This document shows positions 39,301 to 47,993 of a DNA stretch of 64,000 bases, one piece after another. The DNA is from Mytilus galloprovincialis (Eukaryota > Mollusca > Bivalvia > Mytilida > Mytilidae). The translations under genes and the position numbers were made by a program. The notes beneath the pieces are model-generated. The model did not search any database, was not told the origin of the DNA, and was given only the letters and a program-made list of their open reading frames with translations. Numbering within the stretch: the stretch's first letter is position 1; each line of letters starts with the position of its first letter. Location: the NCBI RefSeq assembly GCF_965363235.1, contig NC_134841.1:50365078-50429077 (forward strand), written 5' to 3'.

Positions 39301-40002
39301 GATCTACCTGCATGATTTACATCTGGCATGATAGCTTAATTACAGCATGATATCTTCAAGATAGTTCCATAGGCTGATGGAGTGGTCTCTGCACGTCTTA
39401 TAATCAGAGAGACCACTAGAGATCGTATGCCAAGACATATTAATGGGCATCTAGAAGGTTTGCATGATGAAGAATTAATAGCTGGCTTCTAGATCAACAG
39501 TTTGCATGACAAAGACAGGAACTTAAGCTTCACAACTATTGCACATTAATTATGCCAAAAATTGAGAAAATTAGCTTCTAGATACTAGATAGTCTGCTTG
39601 CAAGATACTTTTTGATGGTGGTACAACAGTTGAAATTGTTATTAAAGTTCTAGAAAATTTTGAAAATATTTGAGTAAGATGGGAGTGTTGTTCTTTAAGG
39701 GATACATGTATGTGGTTTGTGGTTTGTTTTGTATTGTTTTGGGAAGGTAAGTGGTATATTAATCATTTTGACAATAGCATCGGTTGATATTATATTCTTC
39801 AAGCATTCCATTTACAATTAAAAGGAATTTTAATGATTGACCTTCTTGCACTTGTTGTTTTAAAATGGAGGCCATATAAAGTTACTGATAAAGAAAAGAG
39901 TTGCAGTGGATAACATGAATGTTTCATTATATTGTTTATAACACTACAAGATAATATTTTTTGTTCTTTTTCAGTGTAAAGGAGTTCTCAGGACAATACT
40001 GA
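21365..40002 (+). CDS. HNRNPK: hnRNP K homolog, whole-gene coding span (14 coding exons, 486 residues)
   Basis: Poly(C)-binding RNA/DNA-binding protein acting in nuclear splicing, transcription, mRNA stability and translation (family knowledge). Coding exons: 21365-21377, 22682-22797, 24398-24454, 25423-25466, 26430-26502, 27150-27263, 28712-28840, 29612-29784, 30060-30236, 31219-31397, 32867-32997, 33312-33368, 36442-36611, 39975-40002. All borders are GT-AG, all phases join, and the sum is 1461 nt. KH1 is about residues 34-101 (GKGG loop 50-53), KH2 112-182 (GRAG 128-131) and KH3 414-478 (GKGG loop). Residues 40-43 join to 44-46 as LASK|NAG. An acidic/basic N-terminus ([17 protein letters not shown]) precedes KH1 and may include a nuclear signal. 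A Gly/Met/RGG-rich region of about 200 residues replaces the proline-rich KI region of vertebrates. The C-terminus VKEFSGQY matches the family's VKQYSGKF-type end. Confidence 0.96.
22682..22797 (+). CDS. HNRNPK: hnRNP K coding exon 2 (N-terminus and start of KH1)
   Basis: Encodes [17 protein letters not shown], a basic QKRRRGG stretch, then [11 protein letters not shown], the first beta strand of KH1. The donor AAG|gtaaaa is followed only about 23 bases later by a repeat element. Confidence 0.95.
22821..23409. repeat. Bivalve repeat with cacctggcccgaagggccaa start, in hnRNP K intron
   Basis: Starts at aactcacctggcccgaaggg (with an inner palindrome ggcccgaagggcc) and ends gaatcaggtgagcg…gagcctctagtt. 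It contains three tandem units of 166 bp marked by gaaccactgaatgg at 22914, 23080 and 23246. It begins only about 24 bp after the exon 2 donor. A fragment of the same family's right end is at about 54156-54191. Confidence 0.85.
24398..24454 (+). CDS. HNRNPK: hnRNP K coding exon 3 (KH1 GxxG loop)
   Basis: Nineteen codons, [19 protein letters not shown], contain the KH1 GKGG loop. Flanked by tttcag and gtaagt. Confidence 0.97.
25423..25466 (+). CDS. HNRNPK: hnRNP K coding exon 4 (KH1)
   Basis: Encodes [14 protein letters not shown] plus two bases of an Arg codon. It corresponds to the family's ASVSVPDSSGPER segment. The acceptor ctgtccag is weak in pyrimidines but the reading is unambiguous. 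Confidence 0.95.
26430..26502 (+). CDS. HNRNPK: hnRNP K coding exon 5 (end of KH1)
   Basis: Completes the Arg codon and encodes [20 protein letters not shown] followed by KLED, the last strand and helix of KH1. Acceptor ttttgacag, donor gtaagt. Confidence 0.96.
27150..27263 (+). CDS. HNRNPK: hnRNP K coding exon 6 (KH2 first half)
   Basis: Thirty-eight codons contain [20 protein letters not shown], the start of KH2 with its GRAG loop. Acceptor catttcag, donor gtgtgt. Confidence 0.97.
27370..28095 (+). repeat. Family C interspersed repeat in hnRNP K intron
   Basis: Starts with tttttatacaacctccaaca (decayed), goes through several units with tggatctctctaaaattgc and ggaaggctgggat, and ends gtttcgacctctgcagttgt. 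It accounts for the frames at 27456-28219. Confidence 0.75.
28712..28840 (+). CDS. HNRNPK: hnRNP K coding exon 7 (KH2 second half)
   Basis: Forty-three codons start [20 protein letters not shown] and end DTIHELLKS, the classic end of KH2 in this family. Acceptor ttaaatag, donor gtaagt. Confidence 0.97.
29040..29300 (+). repeat. Family E interspersed repeat fragment in hnRNP K intron
   Basis: Contains ttgcctcaactaaatgttat, actcagatcaatttac and gtcacttttacagttttgct, matching the copies at 14.5-17.0 kb. Confidence 0.6.
29612..29784 (+). CDS. HNRNPK: hnRNP K coding exon 8 (linker and start of Gly-rich region)
   Basis: Encodes [20 protein letters not shown] and then a [15 protein letters not shown] segment. 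It ends in phase 2 at the donor gtatga. Reading through gives a stop after KRQV, so splicing is needed. Confidence 0.93.
30060..30236 (+). CDS. HNRNPK: hnRNP K coding exon 9 (RGG/Gly/Met-rich)
   Basis: Gly-, Arg- and Met-rich, with [18 protein letters not shown] and [12 protein letters not shown] stretches. It contains RGG boxes that are likely arginine-methylation and RNA-contact sites (family knowledge). Phase 2 at both ends. Confidence 0.94.
31050..31165. repeat. Small inverted repeat in hnRNP K intron
   Basis: cgagagatatgaagattttt (about 31056) faces aaatcttcatatctccctca (about 31142). The two arms are complementary over about 17 bp. It may be a decayed MITE. Confidence 0.5.
31219..31397 (+). 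CDS. HNRNPK: hnRNP K coding exon 10 (GGM-repeat)
   Basis: Almost only Gly and Met, built from GMGGG-type units with GNMGG and one QMGGG. Arg is nearly absent here. The acceptor tttttcag and donor gtaagt are good. The DNA is slippage-prone (ggtggcggcggc), so the length may vary between individuals. Confidence 0.94.
31760..32370 (+). repeat. Family G tandem-like repeat, three degraded units
   Basis: The phrase gtaggtcaatca…atttccatggagattatttgg…cagtcatggtc recurs at about 31790, 31950 and 32260 with increasing damage. A further fragment lies at about 19350. Confidence 0.6.
32867..32997 (+). CDS. HNRNPK: hnRNP K coding exon 11 (Gly/Tyr/Asp-rich)
   Basis: Encodes [20 protein letters not shown], then a poly-Gly run and [10 protein letters not shown]. 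Aromatic residues set in Gly/Asp suggest a low-complexity, phase-separation type segment (inference). Confidence 0.94.
33312..33368 (+). CDS. HNRNPK: hnRNP K coding exon 12 (start of KH3)
   Basis: Nineteen codons, [19 protein letters not shown]. The QVTIPKD strand is the conserved beginning of KH3. Acceptor ttttgtag, donor gtaagt. Confidence 0.96.
33575..34780. mobile_element. PIF/Harbinger-like non-autonomous element, 1206 bp, in hnRNP K intron
   Basis: The left end ggggtcatccataattgtca and its right-end complement are identical for about 52 bp. Flanks are TAA at 33572-33574 and 34781-34783. The TWA target and G-run ends fit PIF/Harbinger (established family trait). No transposase frame is present. 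Next to the TIR the left side has a C-rich run and the right side a C-rich run, so the element ends also differ internally. Confidence 0.88.
35887..35970 (+). repeat. Family A SINE-like repeat fragment
   Basis: aaaatgtggtatgattgcca through cacagaaattaacaac, the left part of the family seen complete at 42000-42425. Truncated on its right side. Confidence 0.85.
36442..36611 (+). CDS. HNRNPK: hnRNP K coding exon 13 (KH3 body)
   Basis: Starts [20 protein letters not shown], contains [17 protein letters not shown] and ends NAQYLLQMR. This is the most conserved part of the gene. Acceptor tttccacag, donor gtgagt, phase 2 out. Confidence 0.98.
37187..37451. mobile_element. TTAA-flanked MITE in the last hnRNP K intron
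   Basis: ggtggtacccaacact at the left and agtgttaggtaccacc at the right are inverted copies. TTAA lies on both sides (37183-37186, 37452-37455). The GGTGGTA ends are shared with the 7279-8213 element. Confidence 0.88.
39197..39268 (+). ncRNA. mir-7: mir-7 microRNA precursor hairpin in the last intron of hnRNP K
   Basis: The mature 5' arm at 39204-39227 begins TGGAAGACTAGTGATTTT and continues GTTGTT, the conserved miR-7 sequence over 24 nt including the GGAAGAC seed. The 3' arm (about 39237-39262, aacaataaatcactatctcc) pairs with it with small mismatches, and ctggtc/gactgg extend the base of the stem through G-U pairs. The loop is about ttctattatat. It lies between the KH3 exon and the terminal exon on the same strand, so it is probably processed from the hnRNP K transcript. 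miR-7 is a neural and endocrine microRNA conserved across bilaterians, and its hosting by hnRNP K genes in vertebrates and Drosophila is established. Confidence 0.97.
39379..39416. other. Short hairpin 150 bp after mir-7
   Basis: agtggtctctg and cagagagaccact are complementary over 11 bp with a 2-nt bulge and a loop of about 13 nt. The stem does not extend outwards, so it is too short for a normal microRNA precursor. Confidence 0.5.
39975..40002 (+). CDS. HNRNPK: hnRNP K last coding exon
   Basis: Completes Ser and encodes VKEFSGQY then TGA. The acceptor is ctttttcag. The match to the family C-terminus VKQYSGKF supports this short exon. Confidence 0.93.
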
Positions 40003-40345
40003 AGAATACTGGTGTTGATTTATTTAGATGTAGACATTTTGTACAGAATTGTTTTTTATTGTCATAATTCATTATTGTTTTCGTCATCATGTATTGTTAT
40101 GGACCACAATGAACTAGATCAAATATCGCATCACCATTGACATTTTATAGTATACATGGACATAACACTGGGAGGACTGATGATCTTTATAAAGGAAAAG
40201 ATTTCATTTCAAAAATGTATTAACATGAAATCATAAATATTTTAATTTTTTTTTAATACATTTTATCATTGCTGCAGATCATGGACCATTTTAATTAGTC
40301 ATTGTTGTAAAGCAACACATCATGAATACATTAAAAAGAATAACC
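40003..40345 (+). other. HNRNPK: hnRNP K 3' UTR with candidate poly(A) signal
   Basis: AT-rich sequence after the stop. ATTAAA at 40330-40335 is the clearest poly(A) signal candidate, followed by a T-rich stretch near 40355. The true end cannot be fixed from sequence. Confidence 0.5.
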
Positions 40346-40574
40346 CTTAACATTGTTGTTTTTTTTTTTAAATTTACACTTATCACCTTTGGAGACCACA
40401 TCAACCAGAGCCTGTCAAATAACATTGTTAACCAAGAACAACAGGTTTACACTAGCTGACTTACCCCCAAAATATAAATGTCTCATTTATGATATGTCTG
40501 ACCTGTTGCAGAGATGTTATACACTATTTAAATATCAGGGGTGGAAGACCTGCCTGCTTCATATCTTTTAATCC

Positions 40575-40775
40575 ATTGTATATTCTTTTATAATACTATT
40601 GTACTGTATGGGACCCATTTACAAATAAAAATAAAAAGATCATTACAAAAAGTACAGAGACTGTCAGCACGTTTTGTAAGCAACAGACATCACAACATGG
40701 TTAATTGTCCAACTCTAGCTAGATTTATAATGTTCCACAAAATACTAAATGAAAATATTGTCATTCTCATTCTGT
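40575..40775 (+). pseudogene. Decayed non-LTR retrotransposon fragment (C-terminal part)
   Basis: The frame reads YGTHLQIKIKRSLQKVQRLS, then ARFVSNRHH and FHKILNENIV. It resembles the region after the reverse transcriptase in Jockey/CR1-like LINEs (compare KVEMVQRRAARYATNSY at about 53130 in this window). There is no catalytic domain; it is a short remnant. Confidence 0.65.
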
Positions 40776-40811
40776 CACAAAATGTATTGCTTCATATTTC
40801 TTCACAGTCAA

Positions 40812-40985
40812 CATAAAAAAGACAATGTGGTATGTTGCTAATGAGACAACTCTCAACAAGAGACCAAAATGACACAGAAATTAACAACTGTACGGCCTTT
40901 AACAATGAGCAAAGCCAATACCGCATAGTCGGCTGTAATACGCCCCGAAATGACAATGTAACCACAATTTAAAAGAAAAAACTAA
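40812..40985 (+). repeat. Family A SINE-like repeat
   Basis: From aaaaaagacaatgtggtatg through gaccaaaatgacacagaaat and ccgcatagtcggctgtaata to gaaaaaactaac. Truncated on the right compared with 42000-42425. Confidence 0.88.
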
Positions 40986-41102
40986 CAAACCTTATTTTAA
41001 TATTTTAATATATAAAAAAAATGCAAGATCTAACAAAGCCTCATACAGACAAATATAATGCAATGAAGACTGCTACAAATTTATTTATTTTGTCAAACCA
41101 TT

Positions 41103-41359
41103 TACAGTAGAAAGCATGGAGTGTGTAGGTAAAGGTAGAATCTTTGGTCATCTTGCTTGTTAGCTGAACTGGGAAGTCATTAGTTTAGGTATACTACTCT
41201 CCTTTCGTAGTCTAGTCCTACCGACAGATAGATTGGTCATCTACTCTACTCTTAAGGAGGATAGTTTACCTAACATAATAATGACTTCACGGTTCAGCTA
41301 ACAAGCAGGCTAACCAAGGATATTTCCTTTACAAACACACTCAATGAATTCTGCTGTAA
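41103..41359. mobile_element. Foldback MITE with arms of about 120 bp
   Basis: ttacagtagaaagcatggag at the left faces tgaattctgctgtaag at the right. Inside, cttgttagctgaactgggaa pairs with cacggttcagctaacaagca, and tctcctttcgtag pairs with the cttaaggaggat region. The centre is around ctaccgacagatagattgg. No clear target duplication was seen. Confidence 0.82.
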
Positions 41360-41408
41360 GACTCCAGCATATTAGCAACAACAGAAACCTTCAAGGTAGC
41401 ACTTACTT

Positions 41409-41701
41409 AATTTGTGCTCCTTGATACTGAATTCATAAAAAGATAACAATTACATCAATCAATAAGTTCATGATTTAAATCTATATTTTGGATAATATCT
41501 ACCATTAATTTGTGCTCCTTGATACTGAATTCATAAAAAGATAACAATTACATCAATCAATAAGTTCATGATTTAAATCTATATTTTGGATAATATCTAC
41601 CATTAATTTGTGCTCCTTGATACTGAATTCATAAAAAGATAACAATTACATCAATCAATAAGTTCATGATTTAAATCTATATTTTGGATAATATCTACCA
41701 A
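41409..41701 (+). repeat. Three tandem copies of a 98-bp unit
   Basis: aatttgtgctccttgatact begins at 41409, 41507 and 41605, spacing exactly 98. The copies look identical, which points to a recent duplication. Confidence 0.93.
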
Positions 41702-41999
41702 ATTTGAAAATACTATACAAAGTATGCACTGGGAGGTAAACATCAATCAGTGTGTTGATGTTTTTCTGAACCTAAAGAAGAAAAAGCACTACTGTAGGTT
41801 GATTATACATATGCTGAAGAATGGCATCCATTTTGATATGCAGGACATATGAATAGTGTCTGAATGGGGACCTAACAGCTAATAGTGCTCTTTTCAATTT
41901 GAAAGGCTGAAGGCTTCAAATGACTTGTTGCAAGGCACCAGTATCAGACATGCACTCATTTTGCAGTTGATTTTGAACTCGCCACTCTATCTCGATCAA

Positions 42000-42425
42000 T
42001 ATAAAAAAAGAAGATGTGGTATGATTGCCAATGAGACAACTCTCCACAAGAGACCAAAATAACACAGAAATTAACTATAGGTCACCTTTAACAATGAGGA
42101 AATCCTTTACTGCATAGTCAGCTATAAAAGACCCCGAAATGACAATGTAAAACAATTCAAACAGAAAAAAACTAAGGGCCGCCTAATTTAAGAATAAAAA
42201 ATGAATGAAAACAAATATGTAACACATAAACAATCGACAACCACTGAATTACAGGCTCCTGACTTGTGACAGGCACATACATACAGAATGTGGCGGGGTT
42301 AAACATTATAGGGGGATCCCAATACTCCACCTAACCTGAGACAGTGGTGTAACAGTACAACATAAGAACAAACTATCAAAATCAGTTGAAAAAGACTTGA
42401 CTCATCAGATGGACAAAGATATTCA
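42000..42425 (+). repeat. Family A SINE-like repeat, longest copy
   Basis: Starts tataaaaaaagaagatgtgg and includes acaactctccacaagagacc, aggctcctgacttgtgacag, gaatgtggcggggttaaaca and aaatcagttgaaaaagactt. Apparent frames in it are accidental. Confidence 0.88.
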
Positions 42426-42436
42426 TTATATTTCAG

Positions 42437-42786
42437 AACAATAAAATTGAGAATGGAAATGGGGAATGTGCCAAAGAGACAACAACCCGACCATAGAAAA
42501 AAACAACAGCAGAAGGTCACCAACAAGTCTTCAATGTAGCGAGAAATTCCCGCACCCAGAGGCGTCCTTCAGCTGGCCCCTAAACAAATATATACTAGTT
42601 CAGTGATAATGAACGCCATACTAATTTCCAAATTGTACACAAGAAACTAAAATTAAAATAATACAAGACTAACAAAGGCCAGAGGCTCCCGACTTAGGAT
42701 AGGCGCAAAAATGCGGCGGGGTTAAACATGTTTGTGAGATCTCAACCCTCCCCCTATACCTCTAGCCAATGTAGAAAAGTAAACGT
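42437..42786 (+). repeat. Family B SINE-like repeat, longest copy
   Basis: Starts acaataaaattgagaatgg and ggggaatgtgccaaagagac and ends cctctagccaatgtagaaaa. It shares the phrase gcggggttaaacat with family A, so the two families are probably related or composite. Other copies are at 2269-2367 (+) and 60456-60580 (-). Confidence 0.88.
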
Positions 42787-42919
42787 ATTAGATTTATTAA
42801 GTACTTGTCCTGAATAAGAATTACATGTTTGCCACTAATCTAATACAGTTAAAGAACAGCAATCAATCTCTCCTGTTGTCCATGTCATGTGATAAATGAC
42901 ATCATTTCTCTATGTTAAT

Positions 42920-43345
42920 GTCCCACCTACGATAGTAGAGGGGCATTTTGTTTTCTGATCTGTGCGTCCGTTCGTCCGTCTGTCCTGCTTCGGAAGTAAA
43001 GTTTTTGGTCAAGGTAGTTTTTGATGAAGTTGAAGTTCAATCAACTTGAAACTTAGTACACATGTGCCCTATGATAGGATCTTTCTAATTTTAATGCCAA
43101 ATTAGAGATTTTACCCCAATATCACGGTCCACTAAACATAGAAAATGATCGTGCAAATTTAATGTTAAAGTTTTTGATGAAGTGAAAGTCCAATCAACTT
43201 GAAACTTAGTATATATATGTTCTATGATGTGATATTTCTTAATTTAAATGCTAATTTAGAGTTTTAACTCCAATTTCACGGTCCACTAAACACAGAAAAT
43301 GATAGTGCGAGTGAGGCATCCGTGTACTGTGGACACATTCTTGTT
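42920..43345 (+). repeat. Family F interspersed repeat, two half units
   Basis: gggcattttgttttctgatc…gtccgtctgtcctgcttcgg…ttttggtcaaggtagttttt. The block gtccaatcaacttgaaactt…cacggtccactaaaca occurs twice. A second copy is at 61850-62068. Confidence 0.8.
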
Positions 43346-43595
43346 TAACCAAATAAGACAGAAGATACTGATTGTGAGTATGAGAGGTTTCTGGATATTT
43401 AGGCATCACTGGCTTTCAAATTAATATGATAAAAGAGATGTGGTATGATTGCCTATAAAACGGTTATCCATGAAGTTTAAAGGGGACAGCTTCGAGATAT
43501 ATAAAAATCCAATATATTATTTTTTTGTTCAATCATTAATGAAATGCAAAAAGTGAAATTATAATTCGCTTTAAGCAGCCAGTGTGGTTTATTTT

Positions 43596-43690
43596 TGTAC
43601 GACCGCAAAAAAAATTTGGGATTGTATAATGGTAAGATGTTGTCATCGTCGTCCGAAGACACATTTGGTGTCCGGACAATATCCGAATAT
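43596..43690 (+). repeat. Family C repeat fragment inserted in a LINE remnant
   Basis: tacgaccgcaaaaaaaattt to catcgtcgtccgaagacaca and tggtgtccggacaatatcc. It cuts off the endonuclease remnant on the minus strand. Confidence 0.7.
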
Positions 43691-44115
43691 CAAGGTCAAG
43701 TCCTTTGGAGTATGATGACCCTACTGGTGGGTTATGCACAACATATATAAAAAGTTCTTTGTCAAATCCAAAGATTCTTTTTTCTAATTTCACCCACTGA
43801 AAATCTGGGATAGATGATTTTAAATCATTTTAGAATTTTCACATGTTGCTTTAGTGAAGGCTTGCGTAGTATTGCAAGTCCTCCAAAAATGCCTTTTGTT
43901 ATATTTAGTTACAGGTCTACAAATTAGATGACAATGGAACGACCCTATATTAGTTATGATTAGCATCATAGCCCAAGTGGGTTTCAGCGAGGAACACTAG
44001 ATCTAGATTTTCTATACTAGTATATATATGTTTCAAAAAAAGGAGGTATTGAATCTTGTTGTTATGTCTTTTTTTTTTTTTTTTTAGACCACCCACGTTC
44101 CAGAAGCCCATTTTA
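43690..44115 (-). pseudogene. Decayed LINE endonuclease domain
   Basis: On the minus strand, from 44115 leftwards, pieces in shifting frames read KMGFWNVGGL, NLDLVFLAETHLGYD, GIFGGLAILRKPSLKQHVKI and FGFDKELFIYVVHNPPVGSS. This is the normal order of an apurinic-type endonuclease domain of non-LTR retrotransposons (WNVGGL and ETHLG are typical motifs). Frameshifts and stops separate the pieces and an A-tract of about 10-12 lies after GGL. It is truncated by a family C repeat on its C-terminal side. Confidence 0.8.
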
Positions 44116-44159
44116 ATGGAAGAAAAATCATCGCAAGTCATTTTATAAAAAAAAAAAGT

Positions 44160-46015
44160 GTCTCTAATTCTATCTTATAAATTTTTGAAAAGTATATGAT
44201 TGAACAACTTGTTTTAATGATTTTAGATATTAATAAAAGAAATTGAATATATGAGATACTGGCTATCCTAACTCAATATGATCATAATCTTTATACTACA
44301 AAATTTTAGGGTTTTAGCTGCATGTTATTGTGATATGAGAGTAATAATACTGTAGATATTTTCACAACTGATAGAACAATGTTTCATCAAAAACACATAT
44401 TTATAAAATACAAGTTATATATTGAAAGCGAGACAACTCCAAAATATTTTCAAAAGTCGAACACACCTAAGTGCGATCGATAATTTTACATTGGAATGTG
44501 ATCTTTTGTTATAACAACAACCAATCAAATTGAAGTAACTGTCTAGACAAACAAAACTATGTTCTCATTTTGAGACAACCCAAGTCCTAATATTAACAAA
44601 ATATTTTATGAAAAACAAATATGAAAGCAACAACAATCGCTAAACTACGTATACTTGCTCATACAGAATGTGGCAAGTTTAAATCACGATTTGTATAATC
44701 TTACCAAGGATTTGTATATCTATCTTTACAAATCCTTGTTCTTATGTACAAATCCTTGGTCTGACTATACAAATCTTTGGTTTAACATATTTGTGGGAGC
44801 TCTAACCTGTAGAAAAAAATATTACTAGTACTAGCAGTCACTGAAAGCAAGTTAAAACCCAATTACAATCATCTTCCGCCGTAGCCGAGGGGGCAGTTTT
44901 ATCCTTGTCGTACGTCCCGAAGTTGGTTTCTGTTTTCTAACTTTGTCATAAGAAACGAGTGACTGGTGAAAAATAATGTCAATCCAGTTCTTGAACCAAT
45001 GCATGCATATATCATAAACTTAAGTCCTCTGTGCACGATTCTATCATTTTTTACGCATCCATAATCGTCAAAAAATATTTCATTCCGTCAATAATTACAT
45101 TAGATGTATGTTTCATGATTGTGACAAGGGAACGTCACCATTTAAAAATGGATAATTAATAATATGAAACAAAAAATTATCTCTTTTCTCAGAAATTTTG
45201 GAAAAAAGCTTCCCGTTAAAGTTAATTATAGACATCAATATCAATCAGTATAGGGGTAGCTATGATACACTGTAGATATAAAGTCAATAAAATAAAGGGT
45301 GAATAATTAAAGTAACAGTAGTATACCGCTGTGAAATGTTAAACAGTTTCAGAAAAACAGCAATAACCGTGAACAAATATCCTACTGAATTACTAGCGCG
45401 TGTCTGCATGCATGGTTGGAAGAGGCATTATTTAAGCAGAGACTTTATTCAAGCTTTCCATGTCGCGTTATATAGAAGAAATATAACCCTGAATAAGTAT
45501 TAAAACATTAGAAATTGCAAATAGTATCAACAGGCCATATTAACAAGAAAGTACGATTTGAGAGTACTCGCAGTACTCGCAGCTATTAAATAAAAGCCAA
45601 AAACAATTTATAATAAAAAATCATGCATCAGAGACTAAAATCAACTAAAACATATCCCAGAGATTTAGTATTTTAACGTCATGGACAGTCAAAGAATACA
45701 TGACTTGTGCAATGCCAAAAATAAATGTATCGCCAGACAGAAGAATAGTTAGGAGTTAACCTCTTTACAGAACAAAAATAACGTGGGTGTGTCTTTATTC
45801 ATCCCGTTTGAAAAGAATACACATTTAGTTATGTTCTAGACTCGTCGCGCGATTTTGACAACCATCCATTGTACAGCTTTCGTTCTCTCCTTGCAACTTC
45901 AATATTGTATATGTAATTTTGGGATGTTTCGATTTTTTCCTTCTCGGTTTGTGCTAGAGTAACAGATTCACGTAACCTTTTACAAGTACTACAGTCACAT
46001 CAGAATGTATAGACG
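44160..46015. other. Non-coding region
   Basis: No gene was supported. At 44700-44790 the motif tacaaatccttgg occurs in three related copies plus one inverted copy (ccaaggatttgta), forming a small palindromic cluster. The rest is AT-rich sequence without a recognised border. Confidence 0.5.
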
Positions 46016-47187
46016 CGAATCACGGTAGGTATAGTGTCCGGCTAGGATCGTGGTTTTTCGAGTGATTTGGCCCATTTTTTTCGAGTGTAGTTCAGGCTTT
46101 TTCGACTGTGATAAAACATGCGATAAGTTCAATTAATGGGTATTTCGTAATTATAACAGTTTTTAACATTACTACCCATCTTATATTGAATACTATATAT
46201 GTTTTGATCACCAAAGAAGCTCAATTTCATTGTATTTAATAAACAAAAATCAGTGTTTGTTATTGTCCGGGTTTTTTCGAGAGCAACTGTGAAATCGTCC
46301 GGGTTTTTATACAAATGGTCCGGTTTTTTTACAGAAAATTTGAAGGTATTCTAGACTTTAGAAAATGACTTTTTTCTAGTTTATAACTGTAATTAAGTGA
46401 AGGACAATATCATATATTCCCAATAAGTCATCAAAAACATATCAAAATTAATCTTTTTTCAATTTATTGCGAATCTTCTGTTTGGAGAGCGTTATACAAC
46501 TACTTTCCAGTGTTCATTTAGAAATAACTTGATCCTTAACAAATCGGTGTCTAGAACATTATGCAGGGAACTCATTCATTTTAACTTCATTTCATGCTAC
46601 TTTCGATTTTACAGTTAATAATATTTCTTGTGGTGAACTCCGGAGATTAATAAGGGAAACTTATTAATAAAAAAAACACACACACTTAATCCACCCCATT
46701 TTTATTGCCATTGAACACAAAATTTGAATATAAATTCAGATAAAATCAACAATGAAATGAATAGCTCATTAGCCTAAATAGGATCCTTTAACAATGATAG
46801 ACCTATACAAAATGTGTATATTATATGCTATCACCAGCTAGATTGTCCAGTGCTTCGAACGACACCATGCATGAACAACATTGTTATGTCTTGATTAATA
46901 TTCATATTTTCCACTTTTTAGACACTTTTCTTTTATTGAAAGGAAGTTATCATGGTGTTTAGCTGCTGTTTGACCAATTATTATATTTGCATAATGAGAC
47001 TGCTCCTCACAGTTGTAGCATTTAGTCATTTTCGGTTTCCATTTCTTAAACAATAAAATAAATTATACAAGATATAAAACAAATAGATTATGAAATATCT
47101 AAGATGTATACTCTTTTAAGAACAAACTTATGTCTCATCTTATACAATATATGTATGAACGTCTTAATTCGAATTGTCTATGCTTAT

Positions 47188-47993
47188 GTTCCGGACTATA
47201 TGAGTACTAGTATTAGGACCGTATGGTCAGGACCATATGAGTATACTCATATGGTCATACTGTACGCGTATGGTCGGACATATGATAGTTATAGGAAGAT
47301 GTGGTATGAGTGCCAATGATACAACTCTCCATCCAAATAACAATTTATAAAAGTTAACAATTATAGGTCAATGTACGGCCTTCACCACGGGGCCTTGGCT
47401 AACACCAAAACAACAAGCTATAAAGGGCCCCAAAATAACTAGTTCAAACTATTCAAACGGGAAAACTAACGGTTTATTTAGGGGTGGGGTGGGGTAGAAA
47501 AAAAAGAACAATTTTAAACGAAAGATATATTTATGTTACTTGACGAAAAAAGTAATAACGTGGCGAAAAATATATTGTTTTGGCGAAAGAGGTGGCGAAA
47601 AAAATAATTGCCCAAGGGGAAACCCAATTTGGGACCATATAGGTATACATTAGAAACGATTCAATAATACAATAAACTAATCTATAACAATGACGGTTAC
47701 ATGAAATGGATTAATTTTATAGTTCAAAGGCTACCCCAAACAGCACAAGTTACAAGTTGAAACCCATTGTCTTTCTATTACTCGTCTTAATCTGGGTGTA
47801 TCTGTTTTCTGTCCGTCTCTAGTATCAATTATTTGACTCTTTATCATATCATTTTTTTTTGTCAGTTAGTAAAACAGTTGAACTCTTGTTTAACAGTTCA
47901 TTAAGACATTTTTGGAAGTAATCTTCCAAGTCGACATTTTGCTGTTCAGTAATAGTTATCCCATGAAGTCCAAATACTTATATGGTCCGGAAC
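47188..47993. repeat. Inner inverted repeat gttccggactatatgagta
   Basis: gttccggactatatgagtac at 47189 faces atacttatatggtccggaac at 47973-47992. Near the left end there are many catatg/gtatac palindromes (accatatgagtatactcata). It may be a separate element nested in the 2.5-kb one; no target duplication was seen. Confidence 0.55.
47294..47480 (+). repeat. Family A SINE-like repeat nested in a TIR element
   Basis: aggaagatgtggtatgagtg through caatgtacggccttcaccac to aaacgggaaaactaacgg. More diverged than 42000-42425. Confidence 0.82.

Noticed and set aside
39379..39416. Second microRNA next to mir-7
   Set aside because: The stem is only about 11 bp and the flanks do not pair, too short for a normal precursor.
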